From contig JBDOQK010000066.1 of the NCBI GenBank assembly GCA_040437565.1, positions 62,001-126,000 on the forward strand: a stretch of DNA of 64,000 nt, read 5' to 3'. The position numbers were made by a program, and so were the translations under genes. Numbering within the stretch: position 1 is the first letter of the stretch; each line of letters starts with the position of its first letter. The notes under the pieces were generated by a model, which saw nothing but the letters and a program-made list of their open reading frames with translations, searched no databases and was not told where the DNA came from. Origin of the DNA: Albugo candida. Its lineage: Eukaryota; Oomycota; Peronosporomycetes; Albuginales. This document shows positions 1 to 11,489 of the stretch, one piece after another.

Positions 1-175
1 CTTCATAGTATTTATTCCCGAGACGATCTGTGCCCACATAATATCCAAATTTCTCATCGCCCATATTATATATCTGCCAAACGGTTCCCTTCACTCCGTA
101 TCGATTGAGTTGGGTGTACTTCCGAGCTACTGCATAGAAGTGCTGCTTTTTATCAGATGGTTATTTTCTGTAGAC
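1..175 (-). CDS. NDUFA12: Partial second copy of NDUFA12 (complex I accessory subunit), cut by the window edge
   Basis: Read on the minus strand, bases 144 to 1 translate without a stop to FYAVARKY, then a stretch with RYGVKGTVW, YNMGDEKFGYYVGTDR and GNKYYE. This is nearly the same as the gene at 16136-16867. It has one codon fewer after KY (TQLNRYGV against IEAFNRYGV). Similarity continues upstream of FYAV to about base 175, where the other copy also encodes its amino-terminal leader. The rest of the gene lies outside the window, so it cannot be decided whether this is an allele, a working paralogue or a pseudogene. NDUFA12 is an accessory subunit of mitochondrial NADH:ubiquinone oxidoreductase. 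Confidence 0.75.
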
Positions 176-2090
176 TTGGCCGTATTCTGCTTTGCGCACA
201 AGGGAATAATGTCGCCATTTCAATGATTCAATCCATGCGATTGGATGATAAGTCTCCATTGGGTACACTGCCATACTACTTAAGTATTTAGAGACAGATG
301 GAAAAATATAATGCTGTAAACACCTGACGGAATTGGATTATCATATTTCAGGACTTGCTTTCTATGCAGACTACTGCTAAATACAAGGCTTCGATGTGTC
401 CATAAGCTGATCTGTTAATTGGTGGCTCGGATTTGAATCCAAATTCGATTCTCAATGCGCATCCTTAGGAATCGTTTTTACTTGCAATAGACGGATTCAT
501 GTGTCAAATTAGTAGAATATTGTTTGAATCAGATTGAAAAGCCGTACTAAAGCTTTTGTATAGGTCTCTCGGCCACGATGGACAGGTAGATCAATGCGCA
601 AGGCAAAGATCTGGACAACAGTGTGATATTCGACTTGCCAAATAATTAGAATCGGGCTACTGGAGGATATCAATCCCCCGAAGAATGCTATCAGGTTTTC
701 GTGTTTCGTCTCTGAGTAATTGAAAAGATACAAATATGGCTGGGATGTTCTCATATTCATGCGTGCATTAAGGCACCGCTTCGGATCTATCACTGCATGT
801 TGGAGTAGCCACAGCCCTAAAGAAAATGTATGTCATATCTCAAGGGCTACAAACACTATGATATTCTAGATGTGATTCTTAGCTTGAGAATTAGTGGCAG
901 TATGGTGAGCAGGGCTGAGATCTGTGTGAGTGAGATCATGAAAGTCTCATGTAACCCCACCTTACCATATCTTTAGTGTACATCTACACCCTCGCCCAGT
1001 GTAATGACGCTTGTGAACCACAACAAAATGCGAAAGAAAATCGACAAAAGATCTCAGCAGCATAAGTGATAGTAAATCCTATCACCAATGCAATTCAANN
1101 NNNNNNNNNNNNNNNNNNNNNNNNNNNNNNNNNNNNNNNNNNNNNNNNNNNNNNNNNNNNNNNNNNNNNNNNNNNNNNNNNNNNNNNNNNNNNNNNNNAT
1201 GCAGACTACTGCTAAATACAAGGCTTCGATGTGTCCATAAGCTGATCTGTTAATTGGTGGCTCGGATTTGAATCCAAATTCGATTCTCAATGCGCATCCT
1301 TAGGAATCGTTTTTACTTGCAATAGACGGATTCATGTGTCAAATTAGTAGAATATTGTTTGAATCAGATTGAAAAGCCGTACTAAAGCTTTTGTATAGGT
1401 CTCTCGGCCACGATGGACAGGTAGATCAATGCGCAAGGCAAAGATCTGGACAACAGTGTGATATTCGACTTGCCAAATAATTAGAATCGGGCTACTGGAG
1501 GATATCAATCCCCCGAAGAATGCTATCAGGTTTTCGTGTTTCGTCTCTGAGTAATTGAAAAGATACAAATATGGCTGGGATGTTCTCATATTCATGCGTG
1601 CATTAAGGCACCGCTTCGGATCTATCACTGCATGTTGGAGTAGCCACAGCCCTAAAGAAAATGTATGTCATATCTCAAGGGCTACAAACACTATGATATT
1701 CTAGATGTGATTCTTAGCTTGAGAATTAGTGGCAGTATGGTGAGCAGGGCTGAGATCTGTGTGAGTGAGATCATGAAAGTCTCATGTAACCCCACCTTAC
1801 CATATCTTTAGTGTACATCTACACCCTCGCCCAGTGTAATGACGCTTGTGAACCACAACAAAATGCGAAAGAAAATCGACAAAAGATCTCAGCAGCATAA
1901 GTGATAGTAAATCCTATCACCAATGCAATTCAAAATCATTTCAATCCATTAAACCTCCGAAACGGAAGATACTTTAGCGGAGTTCTTTAGAGTGACTATT
2001 GGAATGAATATAAATTGGATGAACGCTCTAAAGTTATTCGTTCAAAGAATTTGGATTATGGTCGTGGTCACTGGTCATGACGCAAACATC
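176..2090. other. No recognisable gene; contains a gap-flanking duplication
   Basis: No reading frame here resembles a known family. The small open frames on the minus strand near 509-793 and 1344-1628 are the same sequence, because 364-1098 recurs after the gap. The stretch before 364 is the upstream flank of the NDUFA12 copy. Confidence 0.5.
364..1933. repeat. Unmerged contig overlap around the gap at 1099-1198
   Basis: Bases 364-1098 recur at 1199-1933 (offset 835, 735 bp) with no difference noticed by eye. The left copy ends exactly at the first N and the right copy begins exactly at the last N. This is what results when two overlapping contigs are scaffolded with a default 100-base gap. 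Treat it as one locus. Confidence 0.9.
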
Positions 2091-2149
2091 ATTATCCAGG
2101 AGGAACGAGTACATCAATAAAGACGACTTCGGCTGAAGTAAGAACTGTA

Positions 2150-4530
2150 AAGCCATCAGATGTAAAACAAAAAAGAATCGGATCTGGTATATATAGAAAT
2201 GTGAATGCCCGAAAAGAAGAAAGCGTGAGATTGTGCGTTAAAAGTATGTGTAAAACAATCTTTTTGTACCGATAGCCACTGAAATGCGATGCCGATCCCA
2301 TTGTTTGCTTGAGGCATGTAATCTATCAATCTTACATGTTCGGCCGCCTTCAATAGTCGACATTATAGCTTCGTTCCTGACTTTCGATAATATGGAGATA
2401 TATCGGGTATCATGCTCATGAAAGTTGCCTGGATTCGCTCTCCTTGAAATAGGACATCTCCTGTCATAACAATGAAAATTACTTCATCATAGCTCTGCTT
2501 ACGGCAATAAGTGTCGTCAAACACGGGAGTCGTTGAGTAGCCCAGCATCGGCAATCTCACGTATTTCATATTCGATGTCAGAACTCCTCTTGGACTGAGA
2601 CCTGTGCAGCTTCATAAAATACCATAAACTGTTTAATGCTCTTTCAAAATAAAAAAGTTCGTGTCAATTGCTGGGTTGATTCTTGCAGTTGTACGCACAT
2701 TCCAATGTCAAAAACTAAACGAAATTATCAGTAGTAATTAGCATGCCAATGATTCGGAAAGGCGACGATATAATAAGGATAAGCACGTTCTCAATTTCAG
2801 TCATCACGGTATGTCTGCACCATCTAACAATAAAAGGGAATCCGTCGTGCTGAGCTTTGGGTAATGTGTTAGTTGCTTGGTAAGTACCAGTACCGGTCAT
2901 GTTTTTACAGCAGGTATACGCACGGCGGATGCTTTCAAAAGAATCAAATCTTCTATATGATCTTCAAGCACACTCCGAGTAATGTGGCAGTTAGAAACTG
3001 GCTTCCTAATCGGCTTTCGAGGGCTTCACCGCACTTAAAAGACCCATCTTTCATCTTTGAATGTACGCAACAGAATGTGTGAACAATCTTCAGATCATTG
3101 GATGTGATGAGAAGAAGAATTGGAGCCTTAAAATCGTTCATGCATTTGAAAACCGTGCCCTATGGTAGCCGTGCGTTACAGGATGCTAGCAAGATTTTCC
3201 AACATGCAAATATTCTTATACTTAAAATGGAACACAAAACAACATGGAGTAAACAAGATTGACGATGTCCATTGTCTTTCCCGAACGCCTTGTGAACTTC
3301 ATGTGACGATAGCTCAAATATGATTCGTGAGACATCCACGTCAATTTTAGACCCTAAGGCGTTGGAACTTATTGACTGCGTACAACAATAGCAGATTGCA
3401 AAATATCTTTTGGATGTCCCCGCAATCTTCGAAACTACTGCGATATAAGGTTGGCATCCGTCCTTGATCTGGACAACGACGACCAACGTCAGGTTGTATG
3501 TCTTTGAAATTATGGTAGTGAGGTCCCCTCGAACTCTGACTTCTCTCTTTTTATGCATTGCGAAGTGCCTTCAGAGCCACCAGCCCACATCTGGATGCCT
3601 TGTGAGTGTCGACATCGACATAAGAAAGCGGGAAAATGCGAGAACACATCTTCTCGCTGGATATAGGCTTATGAAATGTGGCAACAATCTTATTGCAACA
3701 AACGCCGTCAGTACTACATGCAGCAACCCGTGTGTGATCTCACTGCAATTGAGTACTGAATTATGAAGCTGTTTATCGTGATCCAAGTTGTATGGTTTTC
3801 ACCCAGCAGACGACACGGCTTTCGAAGAAAAAGAAAGCATTTGGAAATAGGCTGAACAGTAAGGAAAAGCCAAACATATCTGTTTTGGCTGAAAAAAGGT
3901 GCTAGGCCGTCTATTCACAAAGCTAATACAGAGTGTCCACTTGACGATTGGCATCATCACTTATATCAGGCTAGCAAGCAACGAGATTTGTTGGAAAGCA
4001 ATCCAGAGCAACGGGAATTTATCCGATGTTCCCATATTGGTCATGTCGAGAGGGGTTTGAAGCCGAACGTATTCGAGTATATACGGCTACATTAAGTCAT
4101 TTTTACAGTTTCTACTACCGATCAGCCAGGATCTATGCCCTCAGCCTTCGAGTATAAACATGTAGCACGATTATGGCTGGGACTACTCCCAACTGGTTTC
4201 AGGACGAAATTGAAAGTTATCACGAATATTGTATAAATAATGGCTTGTACGGCAGGAGTTGACTTCCACTTCGTACGAAGCGATAGTAAATCTGAATTGT
4301 TCGACCAGCGATCGGTAACTTTGGCAATCCCAGCACTCTCCGTGATATATGTCACATTTGTTGCGCACATTCGATACTGTCAGCGGGAGTCGTACGATCA
4401 AAACGAGCGCGCCAGCTGGGTAAAGTGCTGAATCAACTCGGCAATTCAGGAACCTACCCGGTTTTTGTAAGCAGTTAACGATCGTAGCGCGAGTACGACA
4501 GGAGAAGTTCAAGTGCTGGTGCAACTTGAA
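2150..4530 (-). pseudogene. Decayed minus-strand frames, possibly an old Cys-rich secreted-protein copy
   Basis: Short minus-strand frames follow one another in shifting phases. One near 4183-4524 contains NKCDIYHGECWDCQSY, one near 2953-3141 contains ILLLITSNDLKIVHTFCC, and one near 2363-2569 contains DEVIFIVMTGDV. A hydrophobic strand followed by Cys pairs is loosely like the modules of the protein at 36324-38168. No alignment by eye is convincing and no start can be chosen. It could equally be unrelated noncoding DNA. Nothing else was identified in the stretch. Confidence 0.2.
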
Positions 4531-5732
4531 TTTAGAGTTACCTGAGAGGCTACATTCGGCCTACTGTGACGAGAATGATATTGGGGAGTTTACTCTGCAC
4601 AATTAAAATTTATTACACCTGGACATATCCTAGTAGAATTGTGGGATAAGGAAGTTGCAATATGATGTGTAAACGACAGGATGGCATATCACCAACTGCC
4701 ACAGGTAGGCAGGATTTCTATTTAGGTAGTCTTAATCATTATGGGAAGCATAGTATAGGCTCTAGAGGTTAGGCTGCGTCAACAACGAATGGACAGAAGA
4801 TGGTTCGTGCGAGAAACGAGCACTTCATTCTAGTTTTGGTACAATTGACCATTTTGAACGTGTGGGCATTCCTGAAAAGTAACCTGTTCTTTTTGACGCC
4901 CAACAGCTTAACTTCACCAGAATCTGGTGGCCGGCTAAGAAAAATGGGGAAATCCCCANNNNNNNNNNNNNNNNNNNNNNNNNNNNNNNNNNNNNNNNNN
5001 NNNNNNNNNNNNNNNNNNNNNNNNNNNNNNNNNNNNNNNNNNNNNNNNNNNNNNNNNNAGTAAATCTGAATTGTTCGACCAGCGATCGGTAACTTTGGCA
5101 ATCCCAGCACTCTCCGTGATATATGTCACATTTGTTGCGCACATTCGATACTGTCAGCGGGAGTCGTACGATCAAAACGAGCGCGCCAGCTGGGTAAAGT
5201 GCTGAATCAACTCGGCAATTCAGGAACCTACCCGGTTTTTGTAAGCAGTTAACGATCGTAGCGCGAGTACGACAGGAGAAGTTCAAGTGCTGGTGCAACT
5301 TGAATTTAGAGTTACCTGAGAGGCTACATTCGGCCTACTGTGACGAGAATGATATTGGGGAGTTTACTCTGCACAATTAAAATTTATTACACCTGGACAT
5401 ATCCTAGTAGAATTGTGGGATAAGGAAGTTGCAATATGATGTGTAAACGACAGGATGGCATATCACCAACTGCCACAGGTAGGCAGGATTTCTATTTAGG
5501 TAGTCTTAATCATTATGGGAAGCATAGTATAGGCTCTAGAGGTTAGGCTGCGTCAACAACGAATGGACAGAAGATGGTTCGTGCGAGAAACGAGCACTTC
5601 ATTCTAGTTTTGGTACAATTGACCATTTTGAACGTGTGGGCATTCCTGAAAAGTAACCTGTTCTTCTTGACGCCCAACAGCTTAACTTCACCAGAATCTG
5701 GTGGCCGGCTAAGAAAAATGGGGAAATCCCCA
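4285..5732. repeat. Unmerged contig overlap around the gap at 4959-5058
   Basis: Bases 4285-4958 recur at 5059-5732 (offset 774, 674 bp). One difference was seen: T at 4892 and C at 5666. The copies abut the N run on both sides. Because of this overlap, the Cys-rich secreted frame starting at 5574 also appears truncated at 4800-4958. Confidence 0.9.
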
Positions 5733-5974
5733 GTAGCTAAATGTGGCGTCTGCAACATCGCATGGAATGGTATCCTTTGAATAAGCCTAGAATCTTTGAT
5801 ACGCAAAAACCTGCGTACGCGGAGCAAGAAAGGCGAACGTGGCAAAAGAACCCATCAGTTTGCGCGTTTCAAGTCAATTTTGGACTTCTGCTTGCTCGAT
5901 TTCGTCAACTGATGAGTGCAAAGTATTTTGATTCCGATTTCGTAGAGCAAGAAGCTTCAGCGAAATATGATTGA
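5574..5974 (+). pseudogene. Interrupted secreted protein with a Cx2Cx5G motif (CCG-effector-like)
   Basis: From ATG 5574 the frame encodes a charged start (MVRARNEHF), a hydrophobic segment (ILVLVQLTILNVWAF) typical of a signal peptide, then a Ser/Lys-rich linker and VAKCGVCNIAWNG. That motif is Cys-x2-Cys-x5-Gly, the defining pattern of the Albugo CCG effector class. The frame is interrupted shortly afterwards, and coding-like sequence persists to about 5974. Downstream there is no further recognisable domain. A duplicate of the first part at 4800-4958 is an assembly artefact. The CCG assignment rests on a short motif plus signal peptide and on the longer Cys-module relatives elsewhere in the window. 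It is treated here as a broken gene, so no reconstruction is attempted. Confidence 0.45.
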
Positions 5975-6299
5975 TCCATAGGCGATACGGGGAAAACCAC
6001 ATCAATGCCAAAAGAGTCGAAGTCCGGCTCAGTAGGCTCGATTTCTTACAATAAGATATGTGCGATAAAGCACCGCCATGAGATAAAAGGGAGATATATC
6101 ATAGAGCTACTAAATTTACAGGTGGTGAAGATAGCACAGGGATTGCGCATGCATACACGCCTGGCACCATTTGGGTTATAGTTTAGAGGATGCGGTCATC
6201 TATAGCCCGGCTATTATGTGTTTCAATGTAAAACCAATGCACTCATCGGCAACAGTTCGTGCTCATGGTTACGTCCTAGTGTATCAGCGATTGATTGAG

Positions 6300-8280
6300 C
6301 TATAGCCAAAGAGGTAGAAAAAGGCTATGTAATACGTCTGTTCTGGCTAGAAATAGAACACGATCTGTATCAAGTAATTGCAGCTATACATTGATCTGTG
6401 GAGAAGAAACTTCCACTAAACACTATGGAAAAATTATTCCTGTACATCAACAAATGCGATAGGATACGCTGATGTGACTTCGCAGACTCTAGGAACGATC
6501 ATGAGACATGACGTACACACTCGCGAGTTGGTGATCATAAATGACTTTTTTCGGATGCGGTTCGGACGGACATGAATGAATGTGGTAGGAGCCAAAACTT
6601 CTTGAAGAAGGGCTCTGTTAGGACATCCCTACTTGGACAATTTTGTAGGCTGTGAAGACAGACTGTTCTAGCGGAATGTAGTGAACGAATCTGGCCTCAG
6701 GTAGCATTTTTGCTCACGTTACAGGTGTAATCGATCTGCATGATAGACGACACGATAAGAGACAACGGAGAGCAATCGCGAAAGGAAACGGTTCTCACAC
6801 AGGGATCAGAAATGGTGTCATGATCCGACGACCTGCTGTATCAGCAGTCTACAGCATCAACCACTCTCACGACCGCAAAAAGCGACAATTCGACAGTGGA
6901 ATGAAGGGCGTTACGCGATGAGGCACTCATAATAACCGATGGTGCCTATTTTTATTTTCAAGCAGCATCCAGCGATCGTTTACCAAAGCAAAATTTCGGT
7001 AAACACGGGTAGAAGCCATGAAAAAGACTCTTGCTCGCCGAGCGCTATGGGGCTGATCGGATACTGTGTATGCAAAGATGCTCATCAAGCTACCGACAGA
7101 TAATGGTGTGCTGTATCACACAAGTGACTTTTAGGCGCTCGAAGAATTGATAGAAGAGACTCAAGCAGCTTGCAGTATGCAGACGCCAAAAGCCGCGCAC
7201 TTGTAGAAGTTGACTTTGAGACGATAAAAGATTTCATAACTAACTTCGGTGGTTCACTTAATACTGAGAGGAGGGAATCGCTGCTATCACGTCGACTTAT
7301 GAGCAATTGGAATGCCCAGAAAACAATGAAAATAATTGTATTCCATACCAACGAGCAGAGCCTCATGAATAGGAAATATAAACTGGGCGTTGCTCTTTGC
7401 GGGGAATAAAAGAAGACATCCTGAATGAAGCATGTATGAGCTAATAAACGCACTTGATCAGCGAGAGATGAATGACCAACAAAAGAGTTCTTACTGTTTA
7501 AACAAAGATTTTTCACTAGACCTTCAAGGAAGCCACAAGGGGATGTCCACCTTTAAGCGTTCGAGTAGGAAACACATATCGCCATAAGGGATGTAATGCA
7601 CAATATATGCGCAAGAAGATCGGATCAAATTGAAGGAAGAACGCGAAAGCAGCAGCCAGTGGAAGCAATCCAGGTGCCAATCGATTTAGGAATTGATTAT
7701 TTTTTTGACGTTAATCGTCAAGTCGCGACTATCTCGAACCAACTGAGGATGAATGACAACTTTAATGTCTGAGTAGGAACCACATAGATCGCAAGGGATA
7801 CTGCTTTTGCTTTGTCAAGAATTATGTAGCCCTCAACAGACACGCGACGAATTTACCGAGAAAAGTCTTTTTTAATAGCAACAACCAGGGTTGCCTTTTG
7901 GCCCAAAGCACGATGCAGGAAATTGTCTCATAGCAAATATCTCCTCTTGGAATAGAATCATGTGTCCTCATATTCTGATAACGCATCGTTTCAAGTGCTG
8001 TTGAAATGTATTTCTGAACAAGGGGGTGCTTTGTCAGATTATGTTACGAGATATCTGCTCTTCTTGAAAACACGAAAAGTTGTACCGTGGAAAATGTGTC
8101 GAAATCAAAGTCCAGGGAAGGTTGGTTTCGCGTTGTGGACTTTTTGATTGGCTATTAAGAATACGTGGAATCTCAATACTGACTGAACGGTCATTTTCAG
8201 TCGTTGGCGAACCAATCTTTTTATCCAAATCAAGTCAATAAAATCATCGCATGTTGGCGCTTCTCGCTCTGACCGTATAT
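6300..8280 (+). mobile_element. DNA-transposase relic, probably hAT family (left copy)
   Basis: The plus strand between 8140 and 8240 reads DWLLRIRGISILTERSFSVV followed by GEPIFLSKSS. Just downstream, in another frame, comes VNKIIACWR. Together these resemble the carboxy-terminal dimerisation region of hAT transposases (a xSxxERxFSxxG block followed by a VNKxxxxxW block). Upstream, 7100-8140 has several open stretches on both strands but no clear catalytic motif. Frameshifts and stops are frequent, so it is dead. No terminal inverted repeats or target-site duplication were found. The matching copy is at 29930-31975 on the other strand, so the element was present before the inverted duplication. 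Confidence 0.4.
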
Positions 8281-8744
8281 ATATATAACGCTGAGGGAGT
8301 TGAATTGTAACTGCACTTGAGCAGGCTCCTCCATGAACAAAATGGCATTATATAAGCGACAAACCAATAGGTATTTTGATGTTTCTAGTGTGGAAAATAT
8401 TTTTTGACAGAGAAGTTCGACTCGACCATGAAAGGCTGAAATACTTCACTAATTGCACTCTCTCCAACGGAGGAGACCCTTACTATCTCATTTTGCAATG
8501 ACGCGATCCAAATATCGAACACAGAGTATAATCTAATCGCGATACCTTTATTAGAGCCATGGAAAGAGTTGACTTAGCTCAGGGAGTTCACAAAATGATG
8601 TGACGTGTCAATGCCGTGATATCGAGTCCAGTATAAAGCCGAGGNNNNNNNNNNNNNNNNNNNNNNNNNNNNNNNNNNNNNNNNNNNNNNNNNNNNNNNN
8701 NNNNNNNNNNNNNNNNNNNNNNNNNNNNNNNNNNNNNNNNNNNN

Positions 8745-9030
8745 GACTTTTAGTGTCGTCCACACTTGCAGTTGCCTTTGGGTCATCCTGTGACGAGGCA
8801 ACGACAGTACCGCATGTACCACCGGTACCACATCCTACACCGGTAGTACCGGTATTTCCCTGTACCATCACACTGGGGGTGGGGGTACTTTCCACGTCAG
8901 CACACAGGGGTGATGACTCATCAACAATCATGCAATCACCCAAACCAGGGTGGCTCATGAGGGTTGCCACGTCACTACAAGTGGACGCTAGAACCCTTGG
9001 TTGTGTCGATATGTCGACTTGAACCATTGT
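8745..9030. other. GC-richer block open on both strands, repeats of ACCGGTA
   Basis: Right after the gap at 8645-8744, about 280 bp is clearly richer in G+C than its neighbours and open on both strands. The minus frame begins MVQVDISTQPRVLASTCSD and continues with Gly/Thr/Cys-rich sequence. The core repeats ACCGGTA and GGTACC in short tandem fashion around 8805-8855. The corresponding place in the mirrored arm (about 28.76-29.56 kb) has different sequence, so this block is private to this arm or lies at a misjoined contig end. No protein family was recognised. Confidence 0.4.
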
Positions 9031-9384
9031 TTTCGAGAGGAAGGAGTGGAAAAAAGTTGTTTTTTCGAGTTGTTTTTACTAAATTGGCGGGTTACTTAGT
9101 AGCCGGCAAATTGAGAAGTCAGGTAAGTAGCTCAGCAGGATGGCAGACGAGTATGATGCCGAGAAATTTTCATTGCAGACAGGCAGCATCACGATTAGTT
9201 AATAAACGCTATGTTTTACGAACAAGTCTATCAATGTAGGCTGCGCCTATTCAGGTCGTCGCCTTTCCAGAATAAACAATGGCATGGTGATAGAGCTCGA
9301 GCGAGTTTTCAGCTAAATGCAATAAGCTAGAATGTTTTAAAAGCTTGAGATGTAGAGGATGTTTGAGTTTGAGCGGATATCTGA

Positions 9385-10556
9385 ATGGTTCTTACCGCTT
9401 TTTTTAGTAAATCCTCAAGTTATTTGTGTTTTGTAATTTCATGTTTGTATCACTTTTCATGTCAGACGCTGCGACACCGTCGGAGAACTCTTGGAGCTGT
9501 ACTGTACATCAGCCGAAAGCGATTCTGCTCTGTTGACTTCGTGAACGAATACTTTGCAGCTGTGTTCCTTCAGGAAGTAATGTTTAGTTTTCTTTCCAAC
9601 TTGATGGAACAGCCTCAAACTCTCTCTGCGCATCGTCTCCTTATTTCGATCAAAAGCTCGCGATTTAAAAGCTTTTTTGAGCAATTGGATGCAAGGACGC
9701 CATTGAATGCAATTTAGCTACCGATTGAGATCTGAGTCGAAGATGTACCTTTCACCATTTTCTCCATTTTCATTTCGTTTTTGTATACTGATAATGCTCT
9801 TCTCGTTCTTGAGTCATTACAAGATCATGCAGACTCGCTGTTGGGTCAATATAAGGCTTTAGCACGAGTCTCCTCCTCGTATGCGGTCTCTCCTCTGGTA
9901 CAATTGGCAATGGAGAAGCTGCTGCGCTTGTTAGATCTCCTCAATTTCGATCGAACGCCCAGTGAAGACATACTCGAAATGATTCTTTTCGCGTCGCAAG
10001 TGAGAGACTATTCCTGCAAATGGATCAACAGATCCGATGAATTCTGAAGGCGGCACGCTGAAAGAGCCTCAATGCATCTCGTCGATACCAAGTGCCGAAG
10101 AGATTTGCCTCCAACATCTCGTACGCGCTCAAGACGACATCTTATGTCCAATTCTTAATTCTGNNNNNNNNNNNNNNNNNNNNNNNNNNNNNNNNNNNNN
10201 NNNNNNNNNNNNNNNNNNNNNNNNNNNNNNNNNNNNNNNNNNNNNNNNNNNNNNNNNNNNNNNTTTTAGACGTTGCATTAGACTCACCAGAAATGACGGA
10301 ATTGCGTGTTTGCAACATAACAAAACAACTGACTTGGATCGCTAACGAACAGGTGACGCAATGCGTTTGTTGTCAGAATGTGTTTGGTATTGCGGTAAGA
10401 AAGCATCACTCTCGACATTGCAGGCGAAATATTTGTCACAAAGGCTCGAGGAATCAAATTCCATTGCCACAATTTGGAATCAATGACGTGTCTCGTGTTC
10501 GCGACACGTGTTTTGAGGTATTACAGAGGAAAAATGGTATTAGTTTAAGCAAGTGA
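9385..10556 (+). pseudogene. BTB-(ankyrin)-FYVE protein relic, rabankyrin-5-like (left copy)
   Basis: Rabankyrin-5 (ANKFY1) joins an amino-terminal BTB domain, many ankyrin repeats and a carboxy-terminal FYVE finger that binds PtdIns3P on endosomes. Here 9540-9960 reads as a BTB domain (NEYFAAVFLQEVMFSF, SAHRLLISIKSSRFKSFFEQ). The middle falls into the gap 10164-10263. Then 10264-10556 gives a FYVE-type finger: TWIANEQVTQCVCCQ, NVFGIAVRKHH, then SRHCRRNIC. Several FYVE zinc ligands are changed. The expected RxHHCRxCG reads RKHHSRHCRR, the Cys after NICH is Gly, and RVCDxC reads RVRDTC. A stop interrupts the BTB part near 9717, so this copy is not functional as read. The ankyrin repeats are visible only in the mirrored copy at 26014-28486. 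Confidence 0.75.
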
Positions 10557-11389
10557 GCGGCAGGGCGGTGGGAACTAATAAAGTGGCACTATTGAGTTAA
10601 GAACACGAGTTCAACGTTGACTTGGAATGCGTTTGGTGCTGTCGACCGCTGCGAACTGTTTTTTCTTCAAGTTACGTCAATTGATCGAATCGATGATCGG
10701 GCATTTCAAGTTATTTCACACAAATTGGACGGCATCTATAGACTCACGGACGTACATTGACGGGTCAATAGAAACATAGGTTTGGGAACTCCGCTTACTT
10801 CGTCGTTGAGAGTTGTAGTACGAGAAAAATGGTGTGAAGAATGCACTCAAATACCTGTATGCACTCGGGTACGATCGATGGAAAAGCTTGAAATAAGTAT
10901 ACCCGAAAGGCAATTTCCGATTTGATGATAGCTCATACAGTGTAAATTACTTATAAAGACGATTTATTCTTTGGAAGGTCATGTTTCCTTTGCTCTTGCA
11001 CTTTCCCTTTGGGCAATTTCCGTAGTGGTAATCAGCGCAATAAAGTTAATACTCTTTTTCTTAGGAAATCATTGAAAGTCGTTGAATCTCCAAGACATTT
11101 GGAGGGATGCGTTTCACATGTACTCAAGCTCTGACAATGTTTATTACCTTTGTTTATCATTTAAGTTGCCGCGGTTAATGGAAAGAAAGTAGTGCGATTG
11201 CTGCTGCTCCATCGTGACACGTTTTCATTCGTCAAATGTGCAGTATATTTATCCAATGCGCAGCAGCTAAACTAAAGTCGATCAGATGTAATTCACATTA
11301 TTAATTCTTCTTGAGCTTTCCATGTCAAAGTACGGGTCATGCTTTAACCTTTAAGTACTGATGAATTCGGGTGTACTTCTTACGTTCTT
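10557..11389. other. No gene; flank of the BTB-FYVE relic shared with the other arm to about 10915
   Basis: Bases 10557-10915 are noncoding but match 25737-26040 in reverse complement, showing that the duplication extends past the gene. From 10930 to the gap at 11390 no similarity to the other arm was seen and no gene was recognised. Confidence 0.5.
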
Positions 11390-11489
11390 NNNNNNNNNNN
11401 NNNNNNNNNNNNNNNNNNNNNNNNNNNNNNNNNNNNNNNNNNNNNNNNNNNNNNNNNNNNNNNNNNNNNNNNNNNNNNNNNNNNNNNNN

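Noticed and set aside
364-1933. Tandem duplication of a 735-bp segment with two identical small frames
   Set aside because: The copies abut a 100-base N run exactly and show no difference by eye, which fits unmerged contigs better than biology.
8600-9022. Plus-strand frame across the gap at 8645
   Set aside because: It is continuous only because Ns are translated through; the two sides have no proven relation.
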